Assembly (NCBI GenBank): GCA_025765615.1
Contig: JAIVFJ010000015.1
Span: forward strand, 124,001 to 188,000
DNA length: 64,000 nt
Direction of reading: 5' to 3'
Origin: Zopfochytrium polystomum
Taxonomy: Eukaryota; Chytridiomycota; Chytridiomycetes; Chytridiales; Chytridiaceae
Part shown: in pieces, positions 23,142-33,336 of the stretch
How the letters are laid out: the number at the start of each line of letters is the position of its first letter
How positions within the stretch are numbered: position 1 is the first letter of the stretch
The notes under the pieces: generated by a model
Told to the model about the DNA's origin: nothing
What the model saw: only the letters and a program-made list of their open reading frames with translations
Database searches by the model: none
Position numbers and translations under genes: made by a program

Positions 23142-25310
23142 ATGGCTTCAGATTCACGAACAAATAGCGTCGACAAATCCACCATGAACGACGGCAGCCC
23201 CAGCCTACCCCTCGAACGTGAAGCAACGCTCGCCGACACATCCTTCGTCGTCGCGACGTCGACGACAACTGACACAAAGGGTCTAGCAGACATCCCCATC
23301 GCCGACGACGACATCGACGCCACCGACGCCGCCGCCGCCGGCGTCTCGCAGCAGCAGCCAAAGGGCGAGCCGGTGCCCGGCGACCACGACTACGTCAAAG
23401 TCAAGCTGACGCGGGGTGCAGTTCGCGATGGTTTTTGTGGCGCTGCTCCTCGCGATCCTGCTGGCGGCGCTGGACCAGACGATCGTGTCGACCATCCTGC
23501 GCGTCGTCGTCGCGGACCTTGGGAAACAGGAGCTGATCTCGTGGGTCGGATCCGCGGTACCTCATGACGGCCACCTCGTTTTCGTTGCTGTCAGTGTTTT
23601 CTTTCTTTTTAGTTTGTTTTTTCTTTTTGTGTGTGTGTTCGGTTGAAGTCGCTGATGTCCCAGTTCCTCAGTTACGGTCGGCTGTCGGACATTTTTGGCC
23701 GGAAGTGGGTCTTTGTGTTTGCGATTGTGGTCTTTGAGATTGGCTCGGCCATCTGCGGTGCCGCCAATTCGATGATCATGCTGATTGTGGGTCGCGCGAT
23801 CGCGGGTGTCGGTAAGTTTTTCTTGTTTTTCTTTCGTGTTTTTGTTAGTCTGAGACATTCTAATTGAAATGGAACAAACCCAGGCGGTGGCGGTATTTTC
23901 TCTCTAGTGTTGATCATCATCACCGACATCGTGTCGATTTCCGACCGAGGTAGGGAGCGGGAAACGGAAAATATACAATCCGCAGAGTCTCACCCCTCCT
24001 CTCCTAAATAACTTCCGAAGGCAAATACCAAGGCACGATCGGCGCCACGTTCGGTCTCGCCTCTGTCATCGGGCCTCTCGTGGGCGGCGGCTTCGCCGAC
24101 CACGGGCTCTGGCGGTGGTGCTTCTTCATCAACCTGCCCGTCGGCGCCGTCACCGTCGCGTTTGTGGTCGCCGTGCTCAACCTTGAAGTGCCGTCCGGGT
24201 CGGTCGCGGAAAAGATTCGCCAGATCGACTTTCTCGGCACCGCGCTGGTGTTTGTCGGCGTCACGTGCTTCATCACGCCGCTACAGCTGGCCGGGTCGTC
24301 GTGGGAGTGGAACTCGCCGCAGACGATTGCGCTGCTCGTCGTGTCGGCGCTGCTGTTGGGCGTGTTTGTGTACGTCCAGAACAGGGTCGCAAAGCAGCCG
24401 ATCGTGCCGCCTGCCATGTTTATGAACGCGAGCGTGCCCGCGTTCCTCGTTATTGCGTTTGCCATTGGCGCCGCATTCTTTTCCTCCGTCTACTACATTG
24501 CGTACGTTCAGTCTTTTCCCCATTTTCTTTTTTTTTTGGGAGTTGCAACTCACCCTCTTATCTCTCCCTTCCCCGACTCGCCGAACGAAAAACCTGCAGC
24601 CTCTTCTTCCAAGTCGACTACGGCGTCTCAGCAACCGCCGCCGGTCTCAACACGATCCCCCTCGTCTTTGGCGTCGTCCTCCTCTCGATCCTCTCGGGCC
24701 AAATCGTCTCCCGCACCGGCCACTACGTCTTCTTCCTCTACATCGGCGGGGCAGTCCTCGCGGCCGGGCTGGCCGCCTCTTCCTTCCTGTCCCCGACCTC
24801 GACGCTCGCCGCGCGCATCCTCTTCCTCCTCCTTCTGGGTATCGGCGGCGGCAGCCTGGTCCAAATCCGCATCATCGGCCTCCAAGCCTCCGTCGACGGC
24901 CCGCGGATCGCGGTGGCGAACCGCCGTGTCACAGTTCATGCAGACGCTGGGCGGGGCGGTGGGGATCGCGGCGTCGGGGACGGTTCTGAACAACGTGCTG
25001 TCGGCGCAGGTGGACGCGCACGCGGTGCTGGCGAGGGTGCTGGCGACGGCGCCGGCGCTGGCGGCGATCCCGCGCGCGGAGGTCGTCGCGATTAGGGAGG
25101 CGCTGGTGGTGGGCGCCGAGACGGGGAGCATCCCGGACGCGGCGCAGGCGCTGGAGGAGCTGCTGGATTCGTTTACGGCCGCGTATGCAAGCGTGTTTAG
25201 GATGCTGCTAGCGTTCCCGGCTGCGGTGCTTGTGGCCGCGCTGTTTGTGAGGGCGCAGCGGATTAGGGGGCCTGCGAAGCCGCCGGCCGAACGGAGCGGG
25301 GAAGGCCTGA
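23142..25310 (+). CDS. MFS multidrug-type exporter (DHA2-like), with frame breaks
   Basis: A drug:H+ antiporter-type major facilitator. Motifs: [14 protein letters not shown] in TM1, the A-motif [52 protein letters not shown] and [15 protein letters not shown] (motif C region), and [14 protein letters not shown] near TM14. Exon ends visible: donors at 23812, 23950 and 24502; acceptors before 23884, 24021 and 24600; an intron lies between about 23594 and 23672. Frame must slip +1 at about 23413 (before VQFAMVF), 23557 (GSA/YLMTATS) and 24918 (AVA/TAVSQFM). A fourth +1 slip near the end would place the stop at 25308-25310; without it the frame stays open to 25765 through non-MFS sequence. The N-terminal ~85 residues are cytosolic and acidic. 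Either four base errors in the assembly or a dying gene. Confidence 0.8.
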
Positions 25311-25654
25311 GAATGGCCTTTTTTTTTTTTTCTCTCTCGCTTTGTGAAAAACTTTCGCTTGCTTGCTGTTTACTTCGGGGGGTTTCACTTTCGTCGTTCT
25401 ACGCCAATAACATATCTCATTCTGGGTTTTGTTTTCTTACTCTCAAAAATCGTCCACATTCACATTTCATTTTCACTGCCACGACTCTCGGCTTTGTTTC
25501 GACCGAACTTGTCGTTATTTCCAGAGTATGTCTTGCCTTCGCTGCCGGCTCGCACGCGAATCAAAATGGATGTTTGATGACATTTGATGACATTTACAGT
25601 TACAGAGCATCCAACAGTCAGCAGCTTCTCCCTGTGGATTCCATCGATGTCCTG

Positions 25655-25687
25655 GAGAGGGAGGGTGGGCTCGGATCCCTCCCTCTC
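25655..25687. repeat. 11-bp inverted repeat (hairpin)
   Basis: Arms gagagggaggg (25655-25665) and ccctccctctc (25677-25687) are perfect reverse complements with an 11-base loop. It lies 27 bases before a larger hairpin, between the transporter and the HNH-like gene. Confidence 0.85.
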
Positions 25688-25714
25688 TTCGGGTCAACAA
25701 ACTTCTGTCTTTTC

Positions 25715-25776
25715 CTGCGGAGCAGTCACGCGCGCATGGCACCCACCCCCTGCCTGCGCGCGTGACTGCTCCGCAG
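25715..25776. repeat. perfect 22-bp inverted repeat (hairpin)
   Basis: The left arm at 25715-25736 begins ctgcggagcagtcacgcg. The right arm at 25755-25776 is its exact reverse complement. The loop of 18 bases is C-rich. The stem is GC-rich and would be very stable in RNA or cruciform DNA. It overlaps no recognisable gene. Confidence 0.92.
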
Positions 25777-26132
25777 TGGGTGGCGCAACCGTTTGGACCC
25801 CCTCGCTCTACTTCTGTGGGGTGGTGGGTGCACACCTGTCTCGCACCCAATGGTGACGCCGCGCGGTGATCGGTTGGGAAAGAGACAGAGTCGAGCGTCA
25901 CGCTCTTTCTGAAAACCCTGGTCAACCTGAAACCGTCGTTGCCCGAAAACCTGAAAACCATAAAAAAGATTTGCTGGACATATTTGAAGTTCACCAAACA
26001 CCCCCACCGACACACCTCGAAAAAAGGGTTCTCAACACACCCTCCCTCTTGTGCACCCGCCTGCATTCCCAACCCCGTTAACGAAGACGGGCTGCTGTCC
26101 GCACCACAGCGATACATACAGCGAATCCAAGG

Positions 26133-26903
26133 ATGACGACCTGCCGCGCCATAGCCACTACGACGAACCAGCCCTGCAAGAACAAAGTCAGCAAGAACAA
26201 AGTCAAAGAGAAGGCGACTACTATTGTCACCGGCACAAGCACCGGCCAGCGGCCGACAACGACGCCAACAACTGCGATCACACAGTGTCTGCCGACGCCG
26301 CCACGTGCCAGGGTATAAGACTCGACGGGCAGCCGTGGGTGTTTTGCCGCTTCACGCATGACCCGGCCAACAGAGAGAACTACGTTCAGCCCGAAAGTTT
26401 TCAACGACGGTACGGTTTCGCTGGACTGGGACGGTCGCGACGCGTACAACCCGCTCGTCACGCTGAAACGGGATAAGACCTCGGAAATCGACCACGTTAT
26501 TGAAAAGCAGATCGGTTCGGCCGTGGTCGGCGACGTGCTGCGCGCTGGCATGGTAGATAAGTGCCATCGGAGCTATCTGGTCGAACTGGTTGGCGAGCTG
26601 GTCGTAAACCGTAAAGACAACCTCCGCTACACACAGAAGCAGACCAATCTCTTGAAAGGCGCTGCGGTGTCCAACATCCTCAACGACTACTACAGCGACG
26701 GCAACGTTCACCCCAGCGGCCTCACTGGCTACATACGGTTGCAGGCTAAGCTTGGCAGGGAGGAGACGGCGCTGATCAACGAAGTGATGGAGAAAGCATG
26801 GAAGTCCTGCCTTCGCAGGCTTGAAGGCGAAGGCGATTCTCCCGAGCTGGGGGCAGTCGAACTCAAGTTGCGGTATCTGAGGGACGTGATGAAGTTTGCC
26901 TGA
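26133..26903 (+). pseudogene. Cys-rich zinc-binding plus HNH-like protein, copy A (frame-broken)
   Basis: Paralogue of the intact gene at 36384-37466. It opens with MTTCRAIATTTNQPCKNKV, matching the C..(K)GxPC.N zinc-binding repeats of the other copy. Then, in another frame, comes ATCQGIRLDGQPWVFCRFTH, equal to the last Cys repeat, followed by DPANRENYVQP. A +1 slip at about 26393 leads into a long frame with WDGRDAYNP, then EIDHVIEKQI, NLRYTQKQTNLLKGAAV and GGLTGY-like HPSGLTGYIRLQAKLGREE, ending RRLEGEGDSPELGAVELKL. Two of the middle Cys repeats are missing and the stretch 26170-26270 is low-complexity. With two frame breaks it is probably non-functional, unless spliced or mis-sequenced. 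Confidence 0.7.
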
Positions 26904-27099
26904 CTCGTGGGCGTTGGTTTTCGTATTGGGTTTCGGCCTTTTTCTCCCCTCATCTTTCAACCGACCTCCCCAGCCTTACCCATTTTCCCATGAAAGGTCG
27001 TTTCGGCCTCTTTGGTGATAAGCATCCTGATATTGTTGTCTTGGGTCAGTGACTTAGCCATTTCTTTCGGATCAAAAATTTGTCTCCAACAACTTCGCA

Positions 27100-28856
27100 A
27101 TGCTTTTCGCAACAACGACCAACGACGACGACAGCGACGGCGCCATGATGATCACCACCGGCTGCCCGCTCTCCTCCCTTCCCACCGAGCTCCTGCGACG
27201 CATCCAGCGGCACATCGACCTCGACTCGGACTCACGTCTCACAAGTACCTGCAAAGCCCTTCGCAAACTGGACTTGAACCCCGCCTGTCCGACTATGACT
27301 TTGCCGGACACAGCCGCAAGGACAAGCTCAAGCTCCGCGCCTGCTTTCGGGCCGCCGCCGCCGCCCTCCACGCACACCCGCGGCTGCACAACATCCGCAG
27401 GTTCCTCCAGCTCGACGACGCCGTCGCCGCCGTCGCCTCGACATCCGTCTTCACCGCCGGCGGCGCCTCGCCCTGTCCCCCGCGATCCTTCATCTACTTC
27501 CCCGTCGGGGACGATGCCTCCGCGCGGCCGCACGCGCTCAACATCGCCAAAGCGACCGCCGCCGACTGGGCCGGCGTGCTCGACCTCGTCTCGACGGCGG
27601 CCGCCTTCGGCCGCGGTGCAGAGACGGTGCTCGACAAGAGCTACCGGGACGCGCGAACTGTCGACAGCGGCGGGTTCGACCTCGGGCGGACGCTGCAGGC
27701 GGCCTGCGCCGAGATCGTGCGCACCCTGTCGCACGTGCTGCCGCCGCGAAACCGGTTCGACCGCGGCGACTTTGCCGTGCCGGTGCCGGCGGAGCTGTAC
27801 AGGATCAACGCGTACGGGCCGGGCGGGTTCTTTCGTCCGCACCGCGATACGCCGCGCGGCGCGACCATGTTTGGGTCGCTGGTCGTGTGTCTCCCCGTCG
27901 CGTTTGCCGGCGGCCAGCTGGTCGTGCGCCACGGCGGGCGGCAGGTCGTGCACGACTGGGCCGAGCGGTCGGGCGTCAGCGCAGGCGGGGGCGGCCCGTT
28001 GCTGCAGTGGGCGGCGTTCTTCTCGGACTGCGAGCACGAGATCCTTCCCGTCACCGACGGCCTCCGCGTGACCCTTACGTTCAACCTGCATCGCATCGTC
28101 GACCCTTCGGAGGAGGACGAGGACGAGGAAGGCGCTGCCAAAATGCGCGAGGAGCCGCCCTCGGTCGACGTGCCAGGATCGTCCGTCGAGGCGTTTTTGC
28201 GCCAGCTTCTCGCGGACCCGCTCTTCATGCCCGACGGCGGGCGACTTGGCTTTGCGCTGTCGCACGAGTACTCCAAGACGGTCGGCGGCGATTTGAATGT
28301 GACCCTCTTCGACCTCAAGGGCGAAGATTTCCTCCTTGCGTCCGCCGCCAAGTCGGCCGGACTCGAGGCTCAAGTGGTGGCGATCTACGAGGCCGACTGG
28401 GAGACATGGATGTGTTTCGACGGCAAGGTGCGCGGCAGCGGCCCGAAAGACGTCGCCCCGAACAAGTACAACTTTGGCAACAGCGTGCGGGACCTGCGCG
28501 TGCACGAGCACGGCGACATGGACGGCAAGGCGCTCCTGGTTGCGCAGAACTTTGAGGCTGGGTGCGGGAACAACGGGCAGGAGGAGCGCAAGCTGTACGA
28601 GATTCTGACCGATGACGCCGGCTGCGAGGTGTGGGGGGATGTTGTGTGGGTGAGGAGGCCAGAGTCGTTCACGATCCATGCCAGCACGTACATCGCGTAT
28701 GGGAACGATGCCACACAAAAGAACATTTATACGGCGGCGGCGCTTGTCGTTCAAGTCCCTGGACAAAGGAACCCAAACAAACGGCGGAAGAAGCGAAAGA
28801 ACCGAAAATGGACGTTGACAGAGAATAAGAGGAACAGAAAACGATGTGGAGCGTGA
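27100..28856 (+). CDS. F-box plus 2-oxoglutarate/Fe(II) oxygenase fusion
   Basis: The N-terminus (from 27100, or from the ATG pair at about 27145) has an F-box: LSSLPTELLRRIQRHIDL then SRLTSTCKALRKL. The rest is a prolyl-4-hydroxylase-type 2OG-Fe(II) dioxygenase. It has YRINAYGPGGFFRPHRDTP with the iron-binding HxD, SLVVCLPVAFAGGQLVVRHGG, and CEHEILPVTDGLRVTLTFNL with the distal His and the 2OG-binding Arg. The C-terminal ~200 residues are unique and end in a Lys/Arg-rich, nuclear-signal-like tail (RRKKRKNRK). One frame break (-1 or +2) falls between F-box and oxygenase at about 27270; no intron with consensus ends explains it. An F-box would recruit an SCF ubiquitin ligase, so substrate hydroxylation and ubiquitination may be coupled (inference). 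Confidence 0.78.
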
Positions 28857-29448
28857 AAGACCGAAGCCGCTGCAAAGCCAATTTGTTTCTTGGCCTTTTC
28901 TCCGTTCTGCAAGTGCCAGTTGTTATTGTGCATCCATATAAGCCGTCTACATGATTGGTCAAGCCAGTTCCGTTTTGCGTGTTAAGCCAGTCTGAGACAT
29001 ACAGGACTTCTTGCTCAAGCCGAAGGTTGCTTTGCTGCAAGGTGGTGTTCTTGCGTTCAGCTGCTTCTCCAGACCGTCGTTGTCACTGTCATCCCGGAAT
29101 CGGCTCGTCCCTTTCGTGCCGAGTTCCTTGCCAGCACAGATTCCGTGTCTTGTTCTTGGTTCAAACAATGGTCGCTATTTTGGTTCGGTCACGCGCCCGC
29201 TTTTGGTCGGTCCATGGCGCGTTCCTCGCCCTCCACGCGATCTTCCACACTCCACGAGGGCTGTGTCAGGCGGCAGGCAGTCAGCAGCAATAAGGGCCGA
29301 GTTCGTCCCTTTGCCTCCACTGACGGGCCCACTCCGTGCCAATAGTCAGAAAAGTCACGGCTCTCAGCAGTACTTATTTAGGCAATAGAAAACATCCCCC
29401 CCCCCCAACCCAACCACACCCGCTCACTTCCCAGCGCAGCAGCACCCA
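28857..29448. other. intergenic / promoter of the pectin methylesterase gene
   Basis: No conserved coding sequence. A C run (about 29395-29407) lies some 40 bases before the next start codon. A tatttaggc element at about 29372 could act as a TATA box. Confidence 0.5.
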
Positions 29449-30605
29449 ATGATCATCACGACCTCTTCCGCCGCCGCCGCCGCCGCCGCCGTGGCAGCCG
29501 CCGCCTTAGCGCTGCTGGCCCCCGCCTCCGCCCGTAACATCAACGCTGACTACTGCAAGCACGCCCAGACCGCCTGCATCGTCGTCGGTCCGACCCAAAA
29601 GTACACCACCATCCAGTCCGCCGTAGCGTCTCTCGACGACACCACCCCGTACACCATCGTCGTGCAGTCCGGCGTGTACCACGAGCAGGTCAACGTCACC
29701 CGCACGGGGCCCCTGACGCTGCGCGGCGAGACCACGCAGTCCGAGGACATTGCCTTCAACACCGTCAACATCACGTGGTCGGCGGCCGCGGGCACCGGCA
29801 ACAACCTCACGGACAACGCCTACTCCTCGGTGCTGACTGTCGCCCCGAACCTGAACGCCTCGCTGACGGGATCCGGCCCGACCGGGTTCCCCGTGCTGCC
29901 CAACAACCCGTTCGGCAACGTCGACTTCCGCGCGCACAACATCAACTTTGAGAACAAGTTCTCCGACCACTCGTCCGGCCCGGCGCTTGCCCTCAGCGTC
30001 GGCTACTCCAACTCGTCCTTCTACCGCTGCGGCTTCTACAGCTTCCAGGACACGCTGTACGTCGGCAAGTTGGCCAACGCCTACTTCAAGGAGAACATCA
30101 TCGCCGGGCAGACCGACTTCTTCTACGGCTTCGGCACGGCGTGGGTGGAGAACTCGACGGTCGTCCTCCGCAACTGCGGCGGCGGCATCACGGCGTGGAA
30201 GGGCACCAACACGACTTTTACAAACAAGTACGGCGTGTACATCCACAACTCGGCGGTCGTCCGCGCAAACAGCTCCCTCGCCATCACGGGCAAGTGCCCG
30301 CTCGGCAGGCCGTGGAACTCGGACACCGGTCCATCTTTATAAACACGTACCTCGACAGCGCCATCCTGCCCGCCGGGTACATCAAGTGGTCCGCCACCGA
30401 CAACCGCATCAACAACCAGACGTTCATGGCGGAGTACTCTACGTACGGCCCGGGTTTCAACGCGACCGCTCGCGCGGCGAACGCGGGCATCGGAATGGTC
30501 TTGACGCACGCGGAGTACTCGCCGTACAGCAGCCCCGACCGTGTCTTCCAGTTCCCGTTCACGAGCGTCGAGGGAAACACGGCGTGGCTCAGCGGCGATC
30601 GTTAA
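29449..30605 (+). CDS. secreted pectin methylesterase (CE8)
   Basis: About 385 residues. The N-terminal signal peptide is Ala/Leu-rich (AAALALLAPASA, cleavage before RNINADYC). The body is a right-handed beta-helix pectinesterase: KYTTIQSAVASL, YTIVVQSGVYHEQV, then catalytic region FYRCGFYSFQDTLYV (the QDTL motif with the Asp), GQTDFFYGFGTAWVENS (second Asp), and GRPWN (substrate-binding Arg/Trp). The frame breaks immediately after GRPWNSD: the continuation HRSIFINTYLDSAILPAGY to the stop at 30603-30605 lies in the next frame, as if one base were lost at about 30328. With that repair the protein has normal family length; without it a 297-residue truncated product results. De-esterifies pectin, consistent with growth on plant or algal material (inference). 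Confidence 0.85.
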
Positions 30606-31149
30606 AACGTATCGATGTCTGGCCCTCTCTGCCTTGCTGGCGTCACTCGTCCTTCCTTTTTAAGAGCCTGTGTTTTCTCTTTCTCCCACTTGATATACAA
30701 AGGAACCCACGAGCCTCTTTACTGAACTTCTCTCGTGTGCAGTCTCCGATATTACTTCTCCTGTCTCTCTTTTGAACCCAACTCTCTACACGGCGTTTCT
30801 GATACACAAGACAAAAATACCGCCTCTTTCCGTTTTATCTCCCGACAACCTCGAAACAAAGAAATAAAGAAGTCATGACATGGAACAATGGCCAGCATAC
30901 CTCCAGATTGCATGGCGATAGCGCAGGCCTGGCAGCGAAAGCTCCGTCCAACCTTTTCGTTTCATATTACACGGAATCACCTCCCATATTTTGTTGCACG
31001 CTTGCTCTCTTCACTCCACGAAATGACTGATGAACAGGTATCGCCTCAATTCTATTCGTACTCCGCCTTGGAGGAAATACAACAGCCGGAATAAACAAAA
31101 AAATAATAAAATAAAGTTAAATAAGAAGAACCCAGCCACACGCACCACA
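30606..31149. other. intergenic, nothing recognised
   Basis: 3' flank of the pectinesterase gene and the outer edge of the inverted duplication. No family features in any frame. Confidence 0.5.
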
Positions 31150-31570
31150 ACGAAGATTAGGATAGCCTGGGGGATCCATTGGGAAAGACTGCGGTAAGCA
31201 AAGTGCACTCCTTGTCGCGCATTCAGCCTGGGTGTTGGTAATATGAAGGCGAGGGAAAGCGCCAGACGCACTTACCCTCGAGACCTCTACCAAACGCCCA
31301 AAACGAATTCAGCCGCGCAAACAAGGGAAACGCATCCACAGCATACTCTAGGCGCGAAACGCGCTCTAGAACCCAAGGAGTTGCCTCGTCCAAGCGCCCA
31401 TATCGAAGGGCCACGGTGACGTCGTCGTTGTGAAAAAAAAGAAATGCGGGATGATGGAGAGATCAAGTTGGTCGCACAAATGGGAATGAGGGTAACATAA
31501 GAAGGAAAAACATGATCAAAGCAATATGCCAGATAACGACGGGCACTCACTGCAGTGTTTAGGAAAAAAA
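31150..31570 (-). repeat. left arm of a ~400-bp inverted duplication
   Basis: Read on the minus strand, this segment matches 32640-33055 read on the plus strand. The best-conserved stretch encodes LRYGRLDEATPWVLERVSR, then LEYAVDAFPLFARLN, then PTPRLNARQGVHFAYRSLSQ. The core is about 90% identical in DNA and keeps protein sense, while flanks are weaker. The frame is open only briefly. The encoded sequence is not a family I recognise. Confidence 0.75.
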
Positions 31571-32639
31571 GGTTAAGGACCACCAGAACGTTCAAAAATT
31601 GACAATGTCACGTACCGACGACTTCGGATTAATCTGGCTGGCGGGATCGACTTTGGATTGTCTCGCAGGACGCCCGAAAGGAGTAGAACGTTCGTTTCGC
31701 CAAGGCTTGTTGAGCGGGACAGTTGATTGAGGAGGCTCAGATATCATTGTCTCAGCCAAACAAACAAACAAAGACTCTCACACACCACACGCTCCCTATC
31801 TCTCCCCTTCAATATCTCTCTCACATTACACTACCATAAAATATCCCCTCGCAACTAAATGGCCAAAAGCCGTCGCCCTACCCTCCACCATAACCCAAAG
31901 CACTCAGATCCCAAGCACTTGTGAATAAAAACACCCCACATCCCAAAACTCGCGGTGCTGGTCGTCTTTCGCAAGCAAGCGTTCATTCCTCGTCGATCTT
32001 TCAAGAACGAATACAAGCCGCCACCAGCTTCGAATAAGTTTACTCATTCTCTGTCGTTACCGTCATCCAACCCTCGACATGACGACGAAAAATCTTCTTC
32101 TGGAGGGGTCTCGTAAGAGACAATCTGAAGCCCGACTGCCATCCAAATCAATCTGGAATCTCCGGTTAGTGATAGTCTGTTGCCGAATGATTTGGCGATC
32201 CCTAAACCTTATGCTCAACACAGCGAGGACATCCTTAAAGTAAATCAACGCTGCAACGCGTCATACCACGTCGATCCTCAAGCGCCATCACCAAGAGCCA
32301 TGACCAACAGCCACTTCCTTACGAATAAGTCAAGACCTTCGATCGTTTTCCTCGTGAAATCAAGCAATCAACTGCAGTAAGGATCGACCCCCCGGCGCGA
32401 CGAAGATACTACTCCTTTGAGTCATCAAGAGAGACCATCCAAATTACAAGATCAAACTTGAAGCAACGATGGTCTGGTTTCTTTGAATGTATTGCCGAAA
32501 TTTCTGACCTTTCTTTTAACGTCATCAGAGTGTGGGCCTGTCGTTATCTCTCCTGCCGTTCAAGATCGATTTCTGCTGCCGGACTTTTCATGGCTTTCTT
32601 GTTGGCGCCTTCGACAGAATACGTGCACCCCTCTTCGAC
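31571..32639. other. spacer between inverted duplications
   Basis: About 1 kb of lower-GC sequence with no conserved coding sequence in any frame. It is the interior between the two inverted copies. Confidence 0.5.
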
Positions 32640-33055
32640 CGTCATAACAAGATCCTTCGCGATATCTTTTCATGTGGCACATATTTTGCCATTGATGCAT
32701 GTTTACTTCACGTTTTACCTTCATTCCTGTGTTCGGCCCAAATCAATCTCTCCCCACCATTTCCTTCTCACTTTCAACGACCCACTCACCGTTGACCTTC
32801 GATATGGACGCTTGGACGAGGCAACTCCTTGGGTTATAGAGCGCGTTTCGCGCCTAGAGTATGCTGTGGATGCGTGTCCCTTGTTTGCGCGGCTGAATCG
32901 TTTTGGGCGTTTGGTAGAGGTCGATGGTCTAATGCGTTCGGCGCTTTCCCTCGCCTCTGTATTGCCAACGCCCAGGCTGAATGCGCGACAGGGTGTGCAC
33001 TTTGCTTACCGTAGTCTTTCCCAATGGATCCCCCAGACTTTCAAATATTCGTTGT
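32640..33055 (+). repeat. right arm of the inverted duplication
   Basis: Contains LRYGRLDEATPWVIERVSR, LEYAVDACPLFARLNRF and PTPRLNARQGVHFAYRSLSQ in one open frame ending at 33057. Only conservative changes separate it from the left arm, which suggests descent from a coding sequence. The frame is open back to about 32458, but that part is not conserved. Confidence 0.75.
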
Positions 33056-33336
33056 GATTCACGTGAAGGTCTCGTCTTTGTGTTGTTTTGTTGGTTTCCC
33101 TCTTTTTCTGTGCAAGCAATTGTCTCAGCTTCCTTCTGTGTTAGTCTGTCATTCCGAGAATCGAACATAAGTTATCCACTGTTGGCAACGTACTTCTAGA
33201 AGTTCGGTTGCAAACCTTTGGTATCCGTTATCCGTAAGACAATAATGGGAAAAGCTGCACCTTTTCGTTCGCCAAAGATGGCCCATTCGCGACAATTCTC
33301 GGATTGGACGGTCCTTGTCAGATTCTGAAAGAAAAA

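Noticed and set aside
25311..25765. C-terminal extension of the MFS protein to 25765
   Set aside because: The frame continues through a poly(T) stretch into the hairpin region without MFS features; a missed +1 slip giving a stop at 25310 is more likely.
27072..28766. Long open frame (564 codons) on the minus strand
   Set aside because: It is a shadow of the F-box/2OG oxygenase gene. The plus strand has the conserved catalytic motifs; the minus frame is Arg/Val-rich without family features.
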